A stretch of 64,000 nt of DNA. It comes from Granulicatella adiacens ATCC 49175 (lineage in GTDB: Bacteria > Bacillota > Bacilli > Lactobacillales > Aerococcaceae). A program made the position numbers and the translations under genes. Positions 8,346-19,867 of the stretch are shown here, one piece after another; within the stretch, counting starts at the first letter, position 1; each line of letters starts with the position of its first letter. Under the pieces are notes generated by a model that saw nothing but the letters and a program-made list of their open reading frames with translations, did no database searches and was not told the DNA's origin. The stretch is from NCBI RefSeq assembly GCF_025150565.1, contig NZ_CP102283.1, positions 310,001 to 374,000 of the forward strand, in the 5' to 3' direction.

Positions 8346-10433
8346 ATGGCAAAAAGAGAATTCTCTCTTGAAAATACTCGTAATATCGGTATCATGGCCC
8401 ACATCGATGCAGGTAAAACTACAACGACTGAGCGTGTACTTTATTACACTGGTAAAATCCACAAAATTGGTGAAACTCACGAAGGAGCTTCACAAATGGA
8501 CTGGATGGAACAAGAACAAGAACGTGGTATCACTATTACATCTGCTGCTACAACAGCACAATGGAAAGGCCACCGTATCAACATCATCGACACTCCAGGG
8601 CACGTGGACTTCACAGTTGAAGTAGAACGTTCTCTACGTGTATTAGATGGTGCGGTAGCTGTACTTGATGCTCAATCTGGGGTAGAACCTCAAACAGAAA
8701 CTGTATGGCGTCAAGCTACAACATACGGAGTTCCACGTATCGTATTTGCAAACAAAATGGATAAAATCGGTGCTGACTTCTTATACTCAGTACGTACAAT
8801 CCACGAACGTTTACAAGCAAATGCACACCCAATTCAATTACCAATCGGAGCTGAAGACAACTTCACTGGTATCATTGACTTAATTAAAATGAAAGCTGAA
8901 ATCTATACTAATGACTTAGGTACAGATATCCAAGAAACAGATATCCCTGAAGATTTACAAGACTTAGCTGAAGAATGGCGTGAAAAATTAGTGGAAGCAG
9001 TTGCTGAAACTGATGAAGAATTAATGGAACGCTATTTAGAAGGTGATGAAATTACAGAAGCTGAATTAAAAGCAGCTATCCGTAAAGCTACATGTGCGGT
9101 AGAATTCTACCCAGTATTATGTGGTTCTGCCTTCAAAAACAAAGGGGTACAATTAATGTTAGATGCAGTAGTTGACTACTTACCATCTCCATTAGATGTT
9201 CCTTCAATTAAAGGGGTAGACCCTAACACAGACCAAGAAGTAGAACGTCATTCATCTGATGAAGAACCATTCTCAGCATTGGCCTTCAAAGTTATGACTG
9301 ACCCATTTGTAGGTCGTTTAACATTCTTCCGTGTGTACTCTGGTACTTTACAATCAGGTTCATACGTTAAAAACTCAACGAAAGGTAAACGTGAACGTGT
9401 AGGACGTATCCTACAAATGCACGCGAACTCTCGTCAAGAAATTCCAGAAGTATTCTCAGGAGACATCGCTGCTGCAGTTGGTCTTAAAGATACAACTACA
9501 GGGGACACATTATGTGATGAAAAAGCTGAAGTTATCTTAGAATCAATGGAATTCCCTGATCCAGTTATCGAGGTTGCTATTGAACCTAAATCAAAAGCTG
9601 ACCAAGATAAAATGGGTATTGCTTTACAAAAACTTGCAGAAGAAGATCCAACATTCCGCGCTTACACTAACCAAGAAACTGGTGAAACAGTTATCGCTGG
9701 TATGGGTGAGTTACACTTGGATATCATCGTTGACCGTATGCGTCGTGAGTTCAAAGTAGAGGCTAACGTAGGTGCTCCTCAAGTATCTTACCGTGAAACA
9801 TTCCGTGCTTCTACACAAGCTGAAGGTAAATTCGTTCGTCAATCAGGTGGTAAAGGTCAATACGGTCACGTATGGATTGAATTTACTCCTAACGAAGAAG
9901 GTGCTGGATTCGAATTCGAAAATGCTATTGTCGGTGGGGTAGTTCCTCGTGAATACATCCCTGCAGTTGAAGCTGGATTGAAAGACGCTATGGAAAACGG
10001 TGTATTAGCTGGTTATCCATTAGTGGACATCAAAGCTAAACTTTATGATGGAAGCTACCATGATGTCGATTCATCTGAAACAGCCTTCAAAGTTGCCGCT
10101 TCTATGGCATTGAAAGCTGCTGCTAAGAAAGCTCAACCTGCTATCTTAGAACCTATGATGGCTGTTGAAATTACAGTTCCTGAAGAATACTTCGGAGATG
10201 TAATGGGGCACGTTAACGCTCGTCGTGGACGTGTTGAAGGTTCTGAAGTTCGTGGTAACGCACAAATCGTTAAAGGTATGATTCCTTTATCAGAAATGTT
10301 CGGTTACGCAACTACATTACGTTCTGCAACACAAGGTCGTGGTACTTTCAGTATGACATTTGACCACTATGAAGATGTTCCTAAGAGCATTGCAGAAGAA
10401 ATCATCAAGAAAAATGGCGGTAACGGAGAATAA
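8346..10433 (+). CDS. fusA: Elongation factor G
   Basis: GTPase that drives translocation on the ribosome. 695 residues. G1 AHIDAGKT (18-25), the switch II DTPGH, and NKMDKIG (G4) are all present, followed by domains II-V ([30 protein letters not shown]). Third gene of the str operon. Strongly biased codon use. A hairpin with a T run follows at 10473, before a separate tuf promoter. Confidence 0.98.
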   Translation: MAKREFSLENTRNIGIMAHIDAGKTTTTERVLYYTGKIHKIGETHEGASQMDWMEQEQERGITITSAATTAQWKGHRINIIDTPGHVDFTVEVERSLRVLDGAVAVLDAQSGVEPQTETVWRQATTYGVPRIVFANKMDKIGADFLYSVRTIHERLQANAHPIQLPIGAEDNFTGIIDLIKMKAEIYTNDLGTDIQETDIPEDLQDLAEEWREKLVEAVAETDEELMERYLEGDEITEAELKAAIRKATCAVEFYPVLCGSAFKNKGVQLMLDAVVDYLPSPLDVPSIKGVDPNTDQEVERHSSDEEPFSALAFKVMTDPFVGRLTFFRVYSGTLQSGSYVKNSTKGKRERVGRILQMHANSRQEIPEVFSGDIAAAVGLKDTTTGDTLCDEKAEVILESMEFPDPVIEVAIEPKSKADQDKMGIALQKLAEEDPTFRAYTNQETGETVIAGMGELHLDIIVDRMRREFKVEANVGAPQVSYRETFRASTQAEGKFVRQSGGKGQYGHVWIEFTPNEEGAGFEFENAIVGGVVPREYIPAVEAGLKDAMENGVLAGYPLVDIKAKLYDGSYHDVDSSETAFKVAASMALKAAAKKAQPAILEPMMAVEITVPEEYFGDVMGHVNARRGRVEGSEVRGNAQIVKGMIPLSEMFGYATTLRSATQGRGTFSMTFDHYEDVPKSIAEEIIKKNGGNGE

Positions 10434-10472
10434 TCTCCTCCCCATTTGATAACTACCAAATGAACGCTATCG

Positions 10473-10505
10473 ACTGGTTATGTCAGTCATAACCAGTTGA
10501 TTTTT
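10473..10505 (+). terminator. Terminator after fusA, overlapping the tuf -35 box
   Basis: Perfect 10-bp stem ACTGGTTATG/CATAACCAGT around TCAGT, followed by TGATTTTT. The base of the 3' arm (10497) is the first base of the TTGATT -35 of the tuf promoter. Confidence 0.75.
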
Positions 10506-10526
10506 AAGAGAGTTCTTTGGTATAAT
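10497..10526 (+). promoter_or_regulatory. tuf promoter
   Basis: TTGATT (10497-10502), 18-bp spacer, TATAAT (10521-10526), about 60 bases before the tuf start. Confidence 0.82.
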
Positions 10527-10588
10527 TACAATCGGTAGATACTGTTATAGAATCTAACAAAACTCAATTAATAGGAGGAATCATTTAA

Positions 10589-11776
10589 ATGGCAAAAGAA
10601 AAATTTGACCGTTCAAAACCACACGTTAACATTGGTACAATCGGCCACGTTGACCACGGTAAAACAACATTAACTGCTGCTATCACAACTGTTTTAGCTA
10701 AGAAAGGTTTCGCGCAAGCTCAAGATTACGGTTCAATCGATAAAGCTCCAGAAGAACGCGAACGTGGTATCACAATCAACACTTCTCACGTTGAGTACGA
10801 AACAGACACTCGTCACTATGCTCACGTTGACTGCCCAGGACACGCGGACTACGTTAAAAACATGATCACTGGTGCTGCTCAAATGGATGGTGCTATCTTA
10901 GTAGTATCTGCAGCTGATGGTCCAATGCCTCAAACACGTGAACACATCTTATTATCACGTCAAGTAGGTGTTCCTTACATCGTTGTATTCTTAAACAAAG
11001 TTGACATGGTTGACGATGAAGAATTATTAGAATTAGTAGAAATGGAAGTTCGTGACTTATTATCAGAATACGATTTCCCAGGCGATGACACTCCAGTTGT
11101 TGCAGGTTCTGCTTTACGCGCTTTAGAAGGCGACGCTTCATACGAAGAAAAAATCTTAGAATTAATGGCTGCTGTTGACGAATACATTCCAACTCCAGAA
11201 CGTGACGTTGACAAACCATTCATGATGCCAGTTGAAGACGTGTTCTCAATCACAGGTCGTGGTACTGTTGCTACAGGTCGTGTTGAACGTGGACAAGTTC
11301 GTGTTGGTGACGAAGTTGAAATCGTTGGTATTTCAGAAGAAACTTCAAAAACAACTGTAACTGGTGTTGAAATGTTCCGTAAATTGTTAGACTACGCTGA
11401 AGCAGGGGATAACATTGGTACATTATTACGTGGTGTTACACGTGACAACATCGAACGTGGACAAGTTCTTGCTAAACCAGGAACAATCACTCCACATACT
11501 AAATTCAAAGCTGAAGTTTACGTATTAACTAAAGAAGAAGGTGGACGTCATACTCCATTCTTCTCTAACTACCGTCCTCAATTCTACTTCCGTACAACAG
11601 ACATCACTGGTGTTTGTGTGTTACCAGAAGGCGTTGAAATGGTAATGCCTGGTGATAACGTAACTATGGAAGTTGAATTAATTCACCCAGTAGCGATTGA
11701 AGCTGGTACTAAGTTCTCTATCCGTGAAGGTGGACGTACTGTAGGTGCTGGTTCAGTAGCTGCTATCGAAAAATAA
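10589..11776 (+). CDS. tuf: Elongation factor Tu
   Basis: GTPase delivering aminoacyl-tRNA to the ribosome. 395 residues. GHVDHGKT (19-26), DCPGHADY and NKVDMVDD GTPase motifs are present, then domains 2 and 3 ending [10 protein letters not shown]. It follows fusA but has its own promoter and terminator, so it can be expressed well above the str operon. Codon use is the most biased in the window. Confidence 0.98.
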   Translation: MAKEKFDRSKPHVNIGTIGHVDHGKTTLTAAITTVLAKKGFAQAQDYGSIDKAPEERERGITINTSHVEYETDTRHYAHVDCPGHADYVKNMITGAAQMDGAILVVSAADGPMPQTREHILLSRQVGVPYIVVFLNKVDMVDDEELLELVEMEVRDLLSEYDFPGDDTPVVAGSALRALEGDASYEEKILELMAAVDEYIPTPERDVDKPFMMPVEDVFSITGRGTVATGRVERGQVRVGDEVEIVGISEETSKTTVTGVEMFRKLLDYAEAGDNIGTLLRGVTRDNIERGQVLAKPGTITPHTKFKAEVYVLTKEEGGRHTPFFSNYRPQFYFRTTDITGVCVLPEGVEMVMPGDNVTMEVELIHPVAIEAGTKFSIREGGRTVGAGSVAAIEK

Positions 11777-11795
11777 TTTTTTAAATTAAATTTTC

Positions 11796-11825
11796 AAGAC
11801 TATCCTTTTTGGATAGTCTTTTTTT
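11796..11825 (+). terminator. tuf terminator
   Basis: Stem AAGACTATCC/GGATAGTCTT around TTTTT, followed by more T. Confidence 0.92.
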
Positions 11826-11892
11826 ATTAAATTTTTTTAAAATAAAATGTCAGACAATTGGAAGCGGAAATCAAAAATAAGGCTAAACAGTT

Positions 11893-11988
11893 AAAAACGT
11901 TGATTTAACAACATTTGTAAAGGTTTTAAACCAAAATGAAACACACGGGCGCGTGTGCATAAATAAATGTTGTTAAATCAACGGTTTT
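11893..11988. repeat. Nested inverted repeat between tuf and rpsJ
   Basis: CGTTGATTTAACAACATTT (11898-11916) is matched exactly in reverse complement at 11965-11983, extended outside by AAAA/TTTT after one mismatch. Inside, CACACG (11942-11947) pairs with CGTGTG (11952-11957). It ends 4 bases before the rpsJ -35 box and lies beyond the tuf terminator. No ORF. Confidence 0.8.
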
Positions 11989-11991
11989 CAC

Positions 11992-12020
11992 TTGCAATCA
12001 AAAAGAGAATCTTGTATACT
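11992..12020 (+). promoter_or_regulatory. S10 operon promoter (rpsJ)
   Basis: TTGCAA (11992-11997), 17-bp spacer, TATACT (12015-12020). Drives the long S10-spc-alpha transcript after a ~170-base leader. Confidence 0.85.
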
Positions 12021-12026
12021 ATTAAA

Positions 12027-12198
12027 AGTGCCGCAGAGGAATGTAAATTTTGAAGCAGCATACCCCCCTCTTAAATTAGGAAGGGGAGCTATGAAACGAG
12101 AGGTTGCGACACGCCCGGACGCTTTGCCACGAAAGGGTTAAGTCGGAAATTCGCGTGGAGCTAGTCTTATGACAACATTAGACGAAGGAGGAAAGACA
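12027..12198 (+). promoter_or_regulatory. Structured leader of the S10 operon
   Basis: About 170 untranslated bases with a C-rich run at 12063-12069 able to pair with GGGG at 12083-12086, and the motif CGCCCGGA near 12114 shared with the rpsL leader. In some bacteria the S10 leader mediates control by ribosomal protein L4; whether this one does cannot be told from sequence. Confidence 0.45.
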
Positions 12199-12507
12199 AT
12201 GGCAAAACAAAAAATCCGTATCCGTTTGAAAGCTTACGAACATCGTGCGCTTGATCAATCAGCGGAAAAAATCGTAGAAACAGCAAAAAGAACTGGTGCT
12301 AGCGTAGCTGGTCCAATTCCATTGCCAACAGAAAGATCGCTTTACACAGTTATTCGTGCGACTCACAAATATAAAGATTCTCGCGAACAATTTGAAATGC
12401 GTACACACAAGCGTTTGATCGACATCGTTAATCCAACGCCAAAAACTGTTGATGCCTTAATGAAGCTTGACTTACCAAGCGGTGTTGACATCGAAATCAA
12501 ATTATAA
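12199..12507 (+). CDS. rpsJ: 30S ribosomal protein S10
   Basis: 102 residues from the ATG at 12199 (GGAGGAAAGACA before it, [16 protein letters not shown]). An in-frame ATG at 12169 would add ten residues not found in S10 and lacks an RBS. Full-length S10, a 30S head protein and also the NusE antitermination factor. First gene of the S10 operon. Confidence 0.97.
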   Translation: MAKQKIRIRLKAYEHRALDQSAEKIVETAKRTGASVAGPIPLPTERSLYTVIRATHKYKDSREQFEMRTHKRLIDIVNPTPKTVDALMKLDLPSGVDIEIKL

Positions 12508-12532
12508 TAAATAGAAAAATGGAGGTGTAACC

Positions 12533-13165
12533 ATGACCAAAGGAATCTTAGGCAAAAAAGTAGGGATGACTCAATACTTTACAGAAGCAGGTGAACTTAT
12601 TCCTGTAACAGTAGTTGAAGTAACTCCAAACGTTGTTCTTCAATTAAAAACAATCGAAAACGACGGTTACGAAGCTGTTCAATTAGGTTTCGACGACTTA
12701 CGTGAAGTTTTATCAAATCGCCCTGCTAAAGGTCATGTAGCAAAAGCAAATGCTACTCCTAAGCGCTTCATTCGTGAATTCAACAATGTCGAGCTTAGCG
12801 AGTACGAAGTAGGACAAGAAATTACAGTTGATGTATTCAAAGCAGGAGACATCGTTGACGTAACAGGTACATCTAAAGGGAAAGGTTTCCAAGGTGCTAT
12901 CAAACGTCATGGACAATCTCGCGGACCAATGGCTCACGGTTCTCGTTACCACCGTCGTCCTGGTTCAATGGGTGGAGCATCATTCCCATCACGCGTTTTC
13001 AAAGGTAAAGCATTACCTGGACAAATGGGTGGCGACCGTATCACTATTCAAAACTTAGAAGTAGTGAAAGTCGATGCAGAACGCAATGTAATCTTAATCA
13101 AAGGTAACGTACCTGGATCTAAGAAATCATTAGTAGAAATTAAAACAGCAATTAAATCTAAATAA
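12533..13165 (+). CDS. rplC: 50S ribosomal protein L3
   Basis: 210 residues, begins [16 protein letters not shown] and contains the loop [19 protein letters not shown] that reaches toward the peptidyl transferase centre. Second gene of the S10 operon; TGGAGGTG RBS. No anomalies. Confidence 0.97.
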   Translation: MTKGILGKKVGMTQYFTEAGELIPVTVVEVTPNVVLQLKTIENDGYEAVQLGFDDLREVLSNRPAKGHVAKANATPKRFIREFNNVELSEYEVGQEITVDVFKAGDIVDVTGTSKGKGFQGAIKRHGQSRGPMAHGSRYHRRPGSMGGASFPSRVFKGKALPGQMGGDRITIQNLEVVKVDAERNVILIKGNVPGSKKSLVEIKTAIKSK

Positions 13166-13190
13166 TAAATAGGGAAGGAGGAACGAGAGA

Positions 13191-13814
13191 ATGACAAAAG
13201 TTACATTATTTAAACAAGATGGAACAACAAACGGAGAAATCGAATTAAACTCAGATATCTTCGGAATTGAACCAAATGAAAATGTAGTATTCGACGCAGT
13301 AATCATGCAACGCGCTTCATTACGTCAAGGAACACACGCTGTTAAAAACCGTAGTGCAGTAAGCGGAGGCGGCCGTAAACCATGGCGCCAAAAAGGAACT
13401 GGTCGTGCTCGTCAAGGATCAATCCGTTCACCACAATGGCGTGGCGGAGGTATTGTATTCGGACCAACACCTCGTTCATATAGTTACAAATTACCTAAAA
13501 AAGTACGTCGCTTAGCGATTAAATCAGTATTATCACAAAAAGTATTGGATAACAAGCTTGTTGTAGTGGAAGCATTACAATTTGACGCACCAAAAACTAA
13601 AGAGTTTGCACAAGTATTGTCTAACTTAAACGTAGATACAAAAGTGTTAGTAGTTGTAGAATCTTCAAACGATTTCGCATTATTATCAGCTCGTAACATT
13701 CCAAACGTAACAATCGTTGACGAAACAGATGTTACTGTATTAGACGTTGTAAACAACGACAAACTATTATTCACAAAAGCAGCTCTTTCTAAAGTAGAGG
13801 AGGGACTTCAATAA
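13191..13814 (+). CDS. rplD: 50S ribosomal protein L4
   Basis: 207 residues with the conserved exit-tunnel loop [20 protein letters not shown], the site of macrolide-resistance changes; it looks wild type. In some species L4 represses its own operon through the leader. Its stop codon overlaps the start of rplW by one base (TAATG). Confidence 0.97.
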   Translation: MTKVTLFKQDGTTNGEIELNSDIFGIEPNENVVFDAVIMQRASLRQGTHAVKNRSAVSGGGRKPWRQKGTGRARQGSIRSPQWRGGGIVFGPTPRSYSYKLPKKVRRLAIKSVLSQKVLDNKLVVVEALQFDAPKTKEFAQVLSNLNVDTKVLVVVESSNDFALLSARNIPNVTIVDETDVTVLDVVNNDKLLFTKAALSKVEEGLQ

Positions 13815-14104
13815 TGGATGCACGTGACGTAATCAAACGCCCTATCATTACTGAAGCTTCAATGCTTGCTACTGACGAAAAGAAATACACTTTTGAAGTT
13901 GATGTACGTGCTAACAAAATTCAAGTACGTCAAGCCGTAGAAGAAATTTTTGGTGTTAAAGTTGAAAAAGTTAACATCTTAAACGTACGCGCTAAATTCA
14001 AACGTGTTGGCCGCTACGGTGGTTACACTAACAAACGTCGTAAAGCAATTGTGAAGCTTACAAAAGATTCAAAAGATATTCAATTATTCGCTGAAGAAGC
14101 TTAA
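13814..14104 (+). CDS. rplW: 50S ribosomal protein L23
   Basis: 96 residues, [16 protein letters not shown] start. Lies at the exit of the peptide tunnel, where trigger factor and SRP dock. Starts within the rplD stop (one-base overlap) behind GAGGAGG, so the two are coupled. Confidence 0.97.
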   Translation: MDARDVIKRPIITEASMLATDEKKYTFEVDVRANKIQVRQAVEEIFGVKVEKVNILNVRAKFKRVGRYGGYTNKRRKAIVKLTKDSKDIQLFAEEA

Positions 14105-14147
14105 TCTTCAGAATGAAAAACTACTATTATAATAGGAGGAAATAGAC

Positions 14148-14978
14148 GTGGCGATTAAAAAATATAATCCAACCTCAAACGGCCGTCGTAATATGACAGG
14201 TTATGACTTCAGCGAAATCACAAAGTCAACACCAGAAAAAACTTTGTTGGAATCATCAAAAAACAACGCTGGTCGTAACAGCCAAGGTAAAATCACTGTA
14301 CGTCACCAAGGTGGCGGACACAAACGTGCTTACCGTGTGATCGACTTCAAACGTAACAAAGATAACGTTGAAGGTGTCGTTCACTCAATCGAGTACGATC
14401 CAAACCGTACAGCAAACATTGCATTAATTCACTATGTAGATGGTGTTAAAGCATATATCATTGCTCCAAAAGGTTTACAAGTAGGACAACGTATCGAATC
14501 AGGAGAACATGCTGATATTAAAGTAGGTAATGCTTTACCATTAGCAAACATTCCAGTTGGTACTGTGATCCACAACATTGAAACAAAACCAGGTAAAGGC
14601 GGACAATTAGTTCGTTCAGCTGGTACAAGTGCTCAAGTACTTGGTCAAGAAGGTAAATACACTTTAGTTCGTTTGAACTCAGGTGAAGTTCGTATGATTC
14701 TTTCAACTTGCCGTGCTACAGTTGGTACAGTTGGTAACGAACAACACGAATTAATTAACTTCGGTAAAGCAGGACGTTCTCGTTGGAAACGTAAACGCCC
14801 AACAGTTCGTGGTTCTGTAATGAACCCTAACGATCACCCACACGGTGGTGGTGAAGGTCGCGCTCCTATCGGACGTCCAACACCTGTATCTCCATGGGGC
14901 AAACCAGCTCTTGGATACAAAACTCGTAGCAAGAAAGCTCGTTCTAACAAGCTTATTGTTCGTGGTCGTAAAAAATAA
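14148..14978 (+). CDS. rplB: 50S ribosomal protein L2
   Basis: 276 residues, GTG start behind AGGAGG. Contains the conserved [19 protein letters not shown] segment with the histidine implicated in peptidyl transferase function, and the basic C-terminus. Primary 23S binder needed for subunit joining. Confidence 0.97.
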   Translation: MAIKKYNPTSNGRRNMTGYDFSEITKSTPEKTLLESSKNNAGRNSQGKITVRHQGGGHKRAYRVIDFKRNKDNVEGVVHSIEYDPNRTANIALIHYVDGVKAYIIAPKGLQVGQRIESGEHADIKVGNALPLANIPVGTVIHNIETKPGKGGQLVRSAGTSAQVLGQEGKYTLVRLNSGEVRMILSTCRATVGTVGNEQHELINFGKAGRSRWKRKRPTVRGSVMNPNDHPHGGGEGRAPIGRPTPVSPWGKPALGYKTRSKKARSNKLIVRGRKK

Positions 14979-15035
14979 TTAATAACTAGATAACAAATCT
15001 GATTCTATTAAATTCTTGGAAGGAGGATTTCCGTA

Positions 15036-15317
15036 ATGGGTCGTAGTTTGAAAAAAGGACCTTTCGTCGATGAACATTTGATGAAAAAGGTTGAAGCTGC
15101 TCAAGGTAGCGACAAAAAAGTTGTGATCAAAACTTGGTCACGCCGTTCAACAATTTTCCCAAACTTTGTTGGACAAACAATTGCTGTATATGACGGCAGA
15201 AAACATGTTCCAGTTTATATTCAAGAAGACATGGTAGGACATAAATTAGGTGAATTTGCACCTACAAGAACATACCGTGGTCACGTGAATGACGATAAGA
15301 AATCTAAACGCAAATAA
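15036..15317 (+). CDS. rpsS: 30S ribosomal protein S19
   Basis: 93 residues, [18 protein letters not shown] start and the [16 protein letters not shown] signature. Small-subunit head protein that works with S13. AAGGAGG upstream; between rplB and rplV as usual. Confidence 0.97.
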   Translation: MGRSLKKGPFVDEHLMKKVEAAQGSDKKVVIKTWSRRSTIFPNFVGQTIAVYDGRKHVPVYIQEDMVGHKLGEFAPTRTYRGHVNDDKKSKRK

Positions 15318-15336
15318 CGAGGGGAGGACTTGAAAA

Positions 15337-15693
15337 ATGTCAGAACAAATCACATCTGCTAAAGCAGTTGCTAAAACAGTTCGTATTGCACCTCGTAAAG
15401 CTCGCCTTGTTGTCGATCTAATTAGAGGTAAAAAAATCGGTGACGCAATTTCAATCTTGAAATTCACACCACGTTCTGCATCACCAATCGTAGAAAAAGT
15501 TTTAATGTCTGCAATTGCTAACGCTGAACACAATTTCGACTTAGATGTTGAAAACTTATATGTAAGTGAAGCTTACGTGAACGAAGGACCAACAATGAAA
15601 CGTTTCCGTCCACGTGCTAAAGGTTCAGCTTCACAAATCTTAAAACGCACAAGCCACATCACTGTAGTGGTATCAGAGAAGAAGGAGGGATAA
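15337..15693 (+). CDS. rplV: 50S ribosomal protein L22
   Basis: 118 residues. The long beta hairpin that lines the exit tunnel ends in [20 protein letters not shown], with no insertion or deletion of the kind linked to macrolide resistance. GGGGAGG upstream. rpsC begins three bases after its stop. Confidence 0.97.
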   Translation: MSEQITSAKAVAKTVRIAPRKARLVVDLIRGKKIGDAISILKFTPRSASPIVEKVLMSAIANAEHNFDLDVENLYVSEAYVNEGPTMKRFRPRAKGSASQILKRTSHITVVVSEKKEG

Positions 15694-15696
15694 TCA

Positions 15697-16359
15697 GTGG
15701 GTCAAAAAATTCATCCATTAGGAATGCGTGTCGGAATCATCCGTGACTGGGATTCAAAATGGTACGCAGAAAAAGATTTCGCAGAATTCTTGCATGAAGA
15801 TTTAAAAATCCGTGATTATATCCGTAAACAATTAAACGAAGCTAGCGTTTCAACTATTGAAATTGAACGTGCTGCTAATCGTGTTAATGTTTCAATCCAC
15901 ACAGCTAAACCAGGTATGGTAATTGGTAAAGGTGGATCTGAAGTAGATAAATTACGTACAAACTTAAACAAACTAACAGGTAAACGAGTTCACATCAACA
16001 TTGTTGAAATCAAAAAACCTGATTTAGACGCTAAATTAGTTGCTGAAGGAATCGCTCGCGACTTAGAACGTCGTATCGCTTTCCGTCGTGCACAAAAACA
16101 AGCAATCCAACGTACAATGCGCGCTGGTGCTAAAGGAATCAAAACTATGGTTTCAGGTCGTTTAAACGGTGCTGATATCGCTCGTTCTGAAAGCTATTCA
16201 GAAGGAACTGTTCCATTGCATACATTACGTGCGGACATTGACTACGCATGGGAAGAAGCAGATACAACATACGGAAAATTAGGTGTTAAAACTTGGATTT
16301 ACCGTGATGAAGTATTACCAACAAGAAAGAACAAAAACTCTGAGAAAGGAGGGAAATAA
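15697..16359 (+). CDS. rpsC: 30S ribosomal protein S3
   Basis: 220 residues, GTG start, [18 protein letters not shown]. The KH domain is recognisable by [15 protein letters not shown]. Forms part of the mRNA entry channel. RBS GGAGGGATAATCA lies within the end of rplV. Confidence 0.97.
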   Translation: MGQKIHPLGMRVGIIRDWDSKWYAEKDFAEFLHEDLKIRDYIRKQLNEASVSTIEIERAANRVNVSIHTAKPGMVIGKGGSEVDKLRTNLNKLTGKRVHINIVEIKKPDLDAKLVAEGIARDLERRIAFRRAQKQAIQRTMRAGAKGIKTMVSGRLNGADIARSESYSEGTVPLHTLRADIDYAWEEADTTYGKLGVKTWIYRDEVLPTRKNKNSEKGGK

Positions 16360-16361
16360 AC

Positions 16362-16796
16362 ATGTTAGTACCAAAACGTGTAAAACACCGTCGTGAGTTC
16401 CGTGGAAAAATGCGCGGGGAAGCTAAAGGTGGTAAAGAAGTAGTATTCGGTACATACGGTTTACAAGCAACAGAATCTCACTGGATTACAAACCGTCAAA
16501 TCGAAGCAGCACGTATCGCTATGACACGTTACATGAAACGTGGTGGGAAAGTATGGATCAAAATTTTCCCTCACAAATCATACACAGCTAAAGCTATCGG
16601 GGTTCGTATGGGTTCTGGTAAAGGGGCACCTGAAGGTTGGGTAGCACCAGTTAAACGCGGTAAAGTGATGTTCGAAATCGCTGGCGTATCAGAAGAAGTA
16701 GCACGCGAAGCTTTACGTTTGGCATCACACAAATTGCCAGTTAAAACAAAATTTGTGAAACGCGAAGAAAATGGTGGTGAATCGAATGAAGGTTAA
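16362..16796 (+). CDS. rplP: 50S ribosomal protein L16
   Basis: 144 residues, [17 protein letters not shown] start; near the A-site tRNA elbow. The C-terminus overlaps the rpmC start by 11 bases. GGAGGG RBS in the rpsC end. Confidence 0.97.
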   Translation: MLVPKRVKHRREFRGKMRGEAKGGKEVVFGTYGLQATESHWITNRQIEAARIAMTRYMKRGGKVWIKIFPHKSYTAKAIGVRMGSGKGAPEGWVAPVKRGKVMFEIAGVSEEVAREALRLASHKLPVKTKFVKREENGGESNEG

Positions 16797-16992
16797 TGAA
16801 CTTAAGAAAGAACTTAAAGGGTTATCCACTGCTGAACTTGTTGAAAAAGAAAATGAATTAAAACAAGAACTATTCAACTTACGATTCCAACTTGCTACTG
16901 GGCAATTAGAAGGTACAGCACGCATTCGTGAAGTACGTAAACAAATTGCGCGTATCAAGACTGCATTGCGTCAAGAAGAATTGCAAAAATAA
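16786..16992 (+). CDS. rpmC: 50S ribosomal protein L29
   Basis: 68 residues from the ATG at 16786 ([20 protein letters not shown]). An in-frame ATG at 16771 adds five residues not typical of L29. The RBS is the GGTGGTG just upstream, inside rplP, with which it overlaps. Contacts L23 at the tunnel exit. Confidence 0.94.
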   Translation: MKVNELKKELKGLSTAELVEKENELKQELFNLRFQLATGQLEGTARIREVRKQIARIKTALRQEELQK

Positions 16993-17016
16993 TCATCAGC
17001 AAAGGAGGCAATGAAC

Positions 17017-17283
17017 ATGACTGTAGAACGTAACCAACGTAAAGTATATCAAGGACGCGTTGTTTCAGATAAGATGGACAAAACGTTAGTAGTTGCAATC
17101 GAAACTTACAAACGTCACTCAACTTACGGTAAACGTGTTAAATATACGAAAAAATTTGTAGCTCATGATGAAAATAACTCAGCAAAAGTTGGGGACATTG
17201 TTAAGATTATGGAAACTCGTCCATTGTCAAAAACAAAACGTTTCCGCTTAGTTGAAATTGTTGAAGAAGCAGTAATTATTTAA
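17017..17283 (+). CDS. rpsQ: 30S ribosomal protein S17
   Basis: 88 residues from the ATG at 17017 ([23 protein letters not shown]). The in-frame ATG at 17011 sits only two bases from the GGAGG and is less likely. OB-fold primary 16S binder. Confidence 0.95.
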   Translation: MTVERNQRKVYQGRVVSDKMDKTLVVAIETYKRHSTYGKRVKYTKKFVAHDENNSAKVGDIVKIMETRPLSKTKRFRLVEIVEEAVII

Positions 17284-17305
17284 TTTCAATTGTGTATACA
17301 TTTGA

Positions 17306-17689
<384 letters not shown>

Positions 17690-17719
17690 TTCTCATCAAA
17701 ATCGAAGGAGGTGTAACAC

Positions 17720-18022
17720 ATGCACGTTAAAACTGGTGATATCGTAAAAGTAATCTCAGGTAAAGACAAAGGTAAAGAAGGAAAAATCTTAAAAAGTTTT
17801 CCTAAGAAAGACCGTGTAATCGTTGAAGGTGTTAACATTGTTAAGAAACATCAAAAACCATCTCAAGCGAACCAAACAGGGGGAATCGTTGAAGTGGAAG
17901 CTCCAATTCATGTTTCAAACGTAATGTTCGTAGACCCAACTACAGGTAAAGCATCTCGTACAGGCTTTAAAGTAGAAAACGGTGAAAAGGTACGTGTACC
18001 TAAAGGTCGTAATAAAGCATAA
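17720..18022 (+). CDS. rplX: 50S ribosomal protein L24
   Basis: 100 residues, KOW motif near the N-terminus ([20 protein letters not shown]). Assembly initiator of the 50S subunit. AAGGAGGTG upstream. Confidence 0.97.
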   Translation: MHVKTGDIVKVISGKDKGKEGKILKSFPKKDRVIVEGVNIVKKHQKPSQANQTGGIVEVEAPIHVSNVMFVDPTTGKASRTGFKVENGEKVRVPKGRNKA

Positions 18023-18054
18023 TTCAGTAATTTGAGGAAGGAGGACCATCCTGC

Positions 18055-18594
18055 ATGAATCGCTTAAATGCAAAATACAAAAACGAAGTAGTACCTTCAT
18101 TAGTTGAGAAATTTAACTACAAATCAATTATGGAAGTACCAAAAGTAGAAAAAATCGTTATTAATATGGGTGTTGGTGATGCAACATCTAACGCTAAAAA
18201 CTTAGAAAAAGCAGTTGAAGAGTTAACATTAATCTCTGGTCAAAAACCAGTTGTAACAACTGCGAAGAAATCAATCGCTGGTTTCCGTTTACGTGAAGGT
18301 ATGCCAATCGGAACTAAAGTTACTCTACGTGGTGAACGTATGTATGACTTCTTAGACAAGTTAGTAACAGTTTCATTACCTCGTGTACGTGACTTCCGTG
18401 GGATTTCTAAAAAATCTTTTGATGGACGCGGTAACTATACATTAGGTGTTAAAGAACAATTAATCTTCCCAGAAATTGACTACGATCGCGTAGACAAAGT
18501 TCGTGGTATGGATATTGTTATCGTAACAACAGCTAATACAGACGAAGAAGCAAAAGAATTATTAACTCAACTTGGAATGCCTTTCCAAAAATAA
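18055..18594 (+). CDS. rplE: 50S ribosomal protein L5
   Basis: 179 residues, full length. 5S rRNA-binding protein of the central protuberance; typical [12 protein letters not shown] start and the [20 protein letters not shown] block. AAGGAGGA upstream. Confidence 0.97.
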   Translation: MNRLNAKYKNEVVPSLVEKFNYKSIMEVPKVEKIVINMGVGDATSNAKNLEKAVEELTLISGQKPVVTTAKKSIAGFRLREGMPIGTKVTLRGERMYDFLDKLVTVSLPRVRDFRGISKKSFDGRGNYTLGVKEQLIFPEIDYDRVDKVRGMDIVIVTTANTDEEAKELLTQLGMPFQK

Positions 18595-18621
18595 AAATTA
18601 AACTCACAGGAGGCGAGTAGT

Positions 18622-18807
18622 TTGGCTAAAAAATCAATGATCGCAAAGAACAAACGTCCAAAAAAATATTCAACTCAAGAATATACTCGTTGTGAACGTT
18701 GTGGTCGACCACATTCAGTTTATCGTAAATTCAAACTTTGCCGTATTTGTTTACGTGAGCTTGCCTATAAAGGGCAAATCCCAGGAATGAAGAAAGCAAG
18801 TTGGTAA
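18622..18807 (+). CDS. rpsZ: 30S ribosomal protein S14, zinc-ribbon type
   Basis: 61 residues with a TTG start behind AGGAGG. Four cysteines (C24, C27, C40, C43) form a zinc ribbon, so this is the short zinc-dependent S14 (also called rpsN type Z), not the longer zinc-free paralogue. It sits between rplE and rpsH as in other Firmicutes. Confidence 0.95.
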   Translation: MAKKSMIAKNKRPKKYSTQEYTRCERCGRPHSVYRKFKLCRICLRELAYKGQIPGMKKASW

Positions 18808-18839
18808 TCATTACTACTTGATAAAGGAGGTACTCATTA

Positions 18840-19238
18840 ATGGTTATGACAGATCCAATCGCGGATTTCTTAACTCGTATTCGTAACGCGAACATGGTTC
18901 GTCACGAATCACTAGAAGTTCCGTCATCAAACATGAAAGTTGCTATTGCAAACATCTTAAAATCTGAAGGATTCATCAAAGATTTCTCAGTTGAAGAAGA
19001 TGGTAAACAAGGCATCATGAAAGTGTTCTTGAAATATGGAAAAAATAACGAACGTGTAATCACAGGATTGAAACGTATTTCTAAACCTGGTTTACGTGTT
19101 TATGCTAAAACAGGTGAAGTTCCTAAAGTATTAAATGGTTTAGGAATTGCAATTGTGTCAACATCAGAAGGTGTTATCACAGATAAAGAAGCAAGAGCTA
19201 AAAACGTAGGTGGAGAAGTTCTAGCATACGTTTGGTAA
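18840..19238 (+). CDS. rpsH: 30S ribosomal protein S8
   Basis: 132 residues, [16 protein letters not shown] block. The start at 18840 has AAAGGAGG at 9 bases; the in-frame ATG at 18846 is further away. In E. coli S8 represses the spc operon. The C-terminal GGEVLAYVW is typical. Confidence 0.96.
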   Translation: MVMTDPIADFLTRIRNANMVRHESLEVPSSNMKVAIANILKSEGFIKDFSVEEDGKQGIMKVFLKYGKNNERVITGLKRISKPGLRVYAKTGEVPKVLNGLGIAIVSTSEGVITDKEARAKNVGGEVLAYVW

Positions 19239-19264
19239 TCTAGTAAATAAGGAGGTGCAGCCAA

Positions 19265-19801
19265 GTGAGCCGTATCGGAAATAAACCAGTCGTTATTCCT
19301 GCAGGAGTAACAGTAGACTTAAAGGACAATACAGTTACTGTAAAAGGTCCTAAAGGTGAATTAACTTATACATTCAACCAAAACATTTCTTTAGAACAAC
19401 GCGAAGGTGAAGTAGTATTCACTCGTCCAGATGATTCAAAAGAAAACAAAACAATCCACGGAACAACTCGCGCAGTATTCAACAACATGGTAGTTGGTGT
19501 TACTGATGGATTCCAAAAAGAATTGGAATTAATCGGGGTTGGGTATCGTGCTCAATTACAAGGTAAAAACCTTGTATTAAACGTTGGATATTCTCATCCA
19601 GTGGAGTTCACTCCAGAAGAAGGTATCGAAATCGAAGTTCCTTCAAATACAAAAGTAATCGTTAAAGGTTATGACAAACAAAAAGTTGGCGAATTAGCTG
19701 CTAACATTCGTGGCGTACGTCCTCCAGAACCTTATAAAGGTAAAGGAATTCGTTACGTTGATGAATTTGTACGTCGTAAAGAAGGTAAAACAGGTAAATA
19801 A
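19265..19801 (+). CDS. rplF: 50S ribosomal protein L6
   Basis: 178 residues, GTG start behind [21 protein letters not shown]. Two-domain rRNA binder near the sarcin-ricin loop, ending [20 protein letters not shown]. Confidence 0.97.
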   Translation: MSRIGNKPVVIPAGVTVDLKDNTVTVKGPKGELTYTFNQNISLEQREGEVVFTRPDDSKENKTIHGTTRAVFNNMVVGVTDGFQKELELIGVGYRAQLQGKNLVLNVGYSHPVEFTPEEGIEIEVPSNTKVIVKGYDKQKVGELAANIRGVRPPEPYKGKGIRYVDEFVRRKEGKTGK

Positions 19802-19867
19802 TTTTAGTGATTATTTACCTTTTGTTGCGCTTGATGCAGCATAATTAAATAATAAGAGGTGAAAATT

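Noticed and set aside
12169-12198. N-terminal extension of S10
   Set aside because: The ATG at 12169 has no RBS, and the ten residues do not occur in S10; AGGAGG sets the start at 12199.
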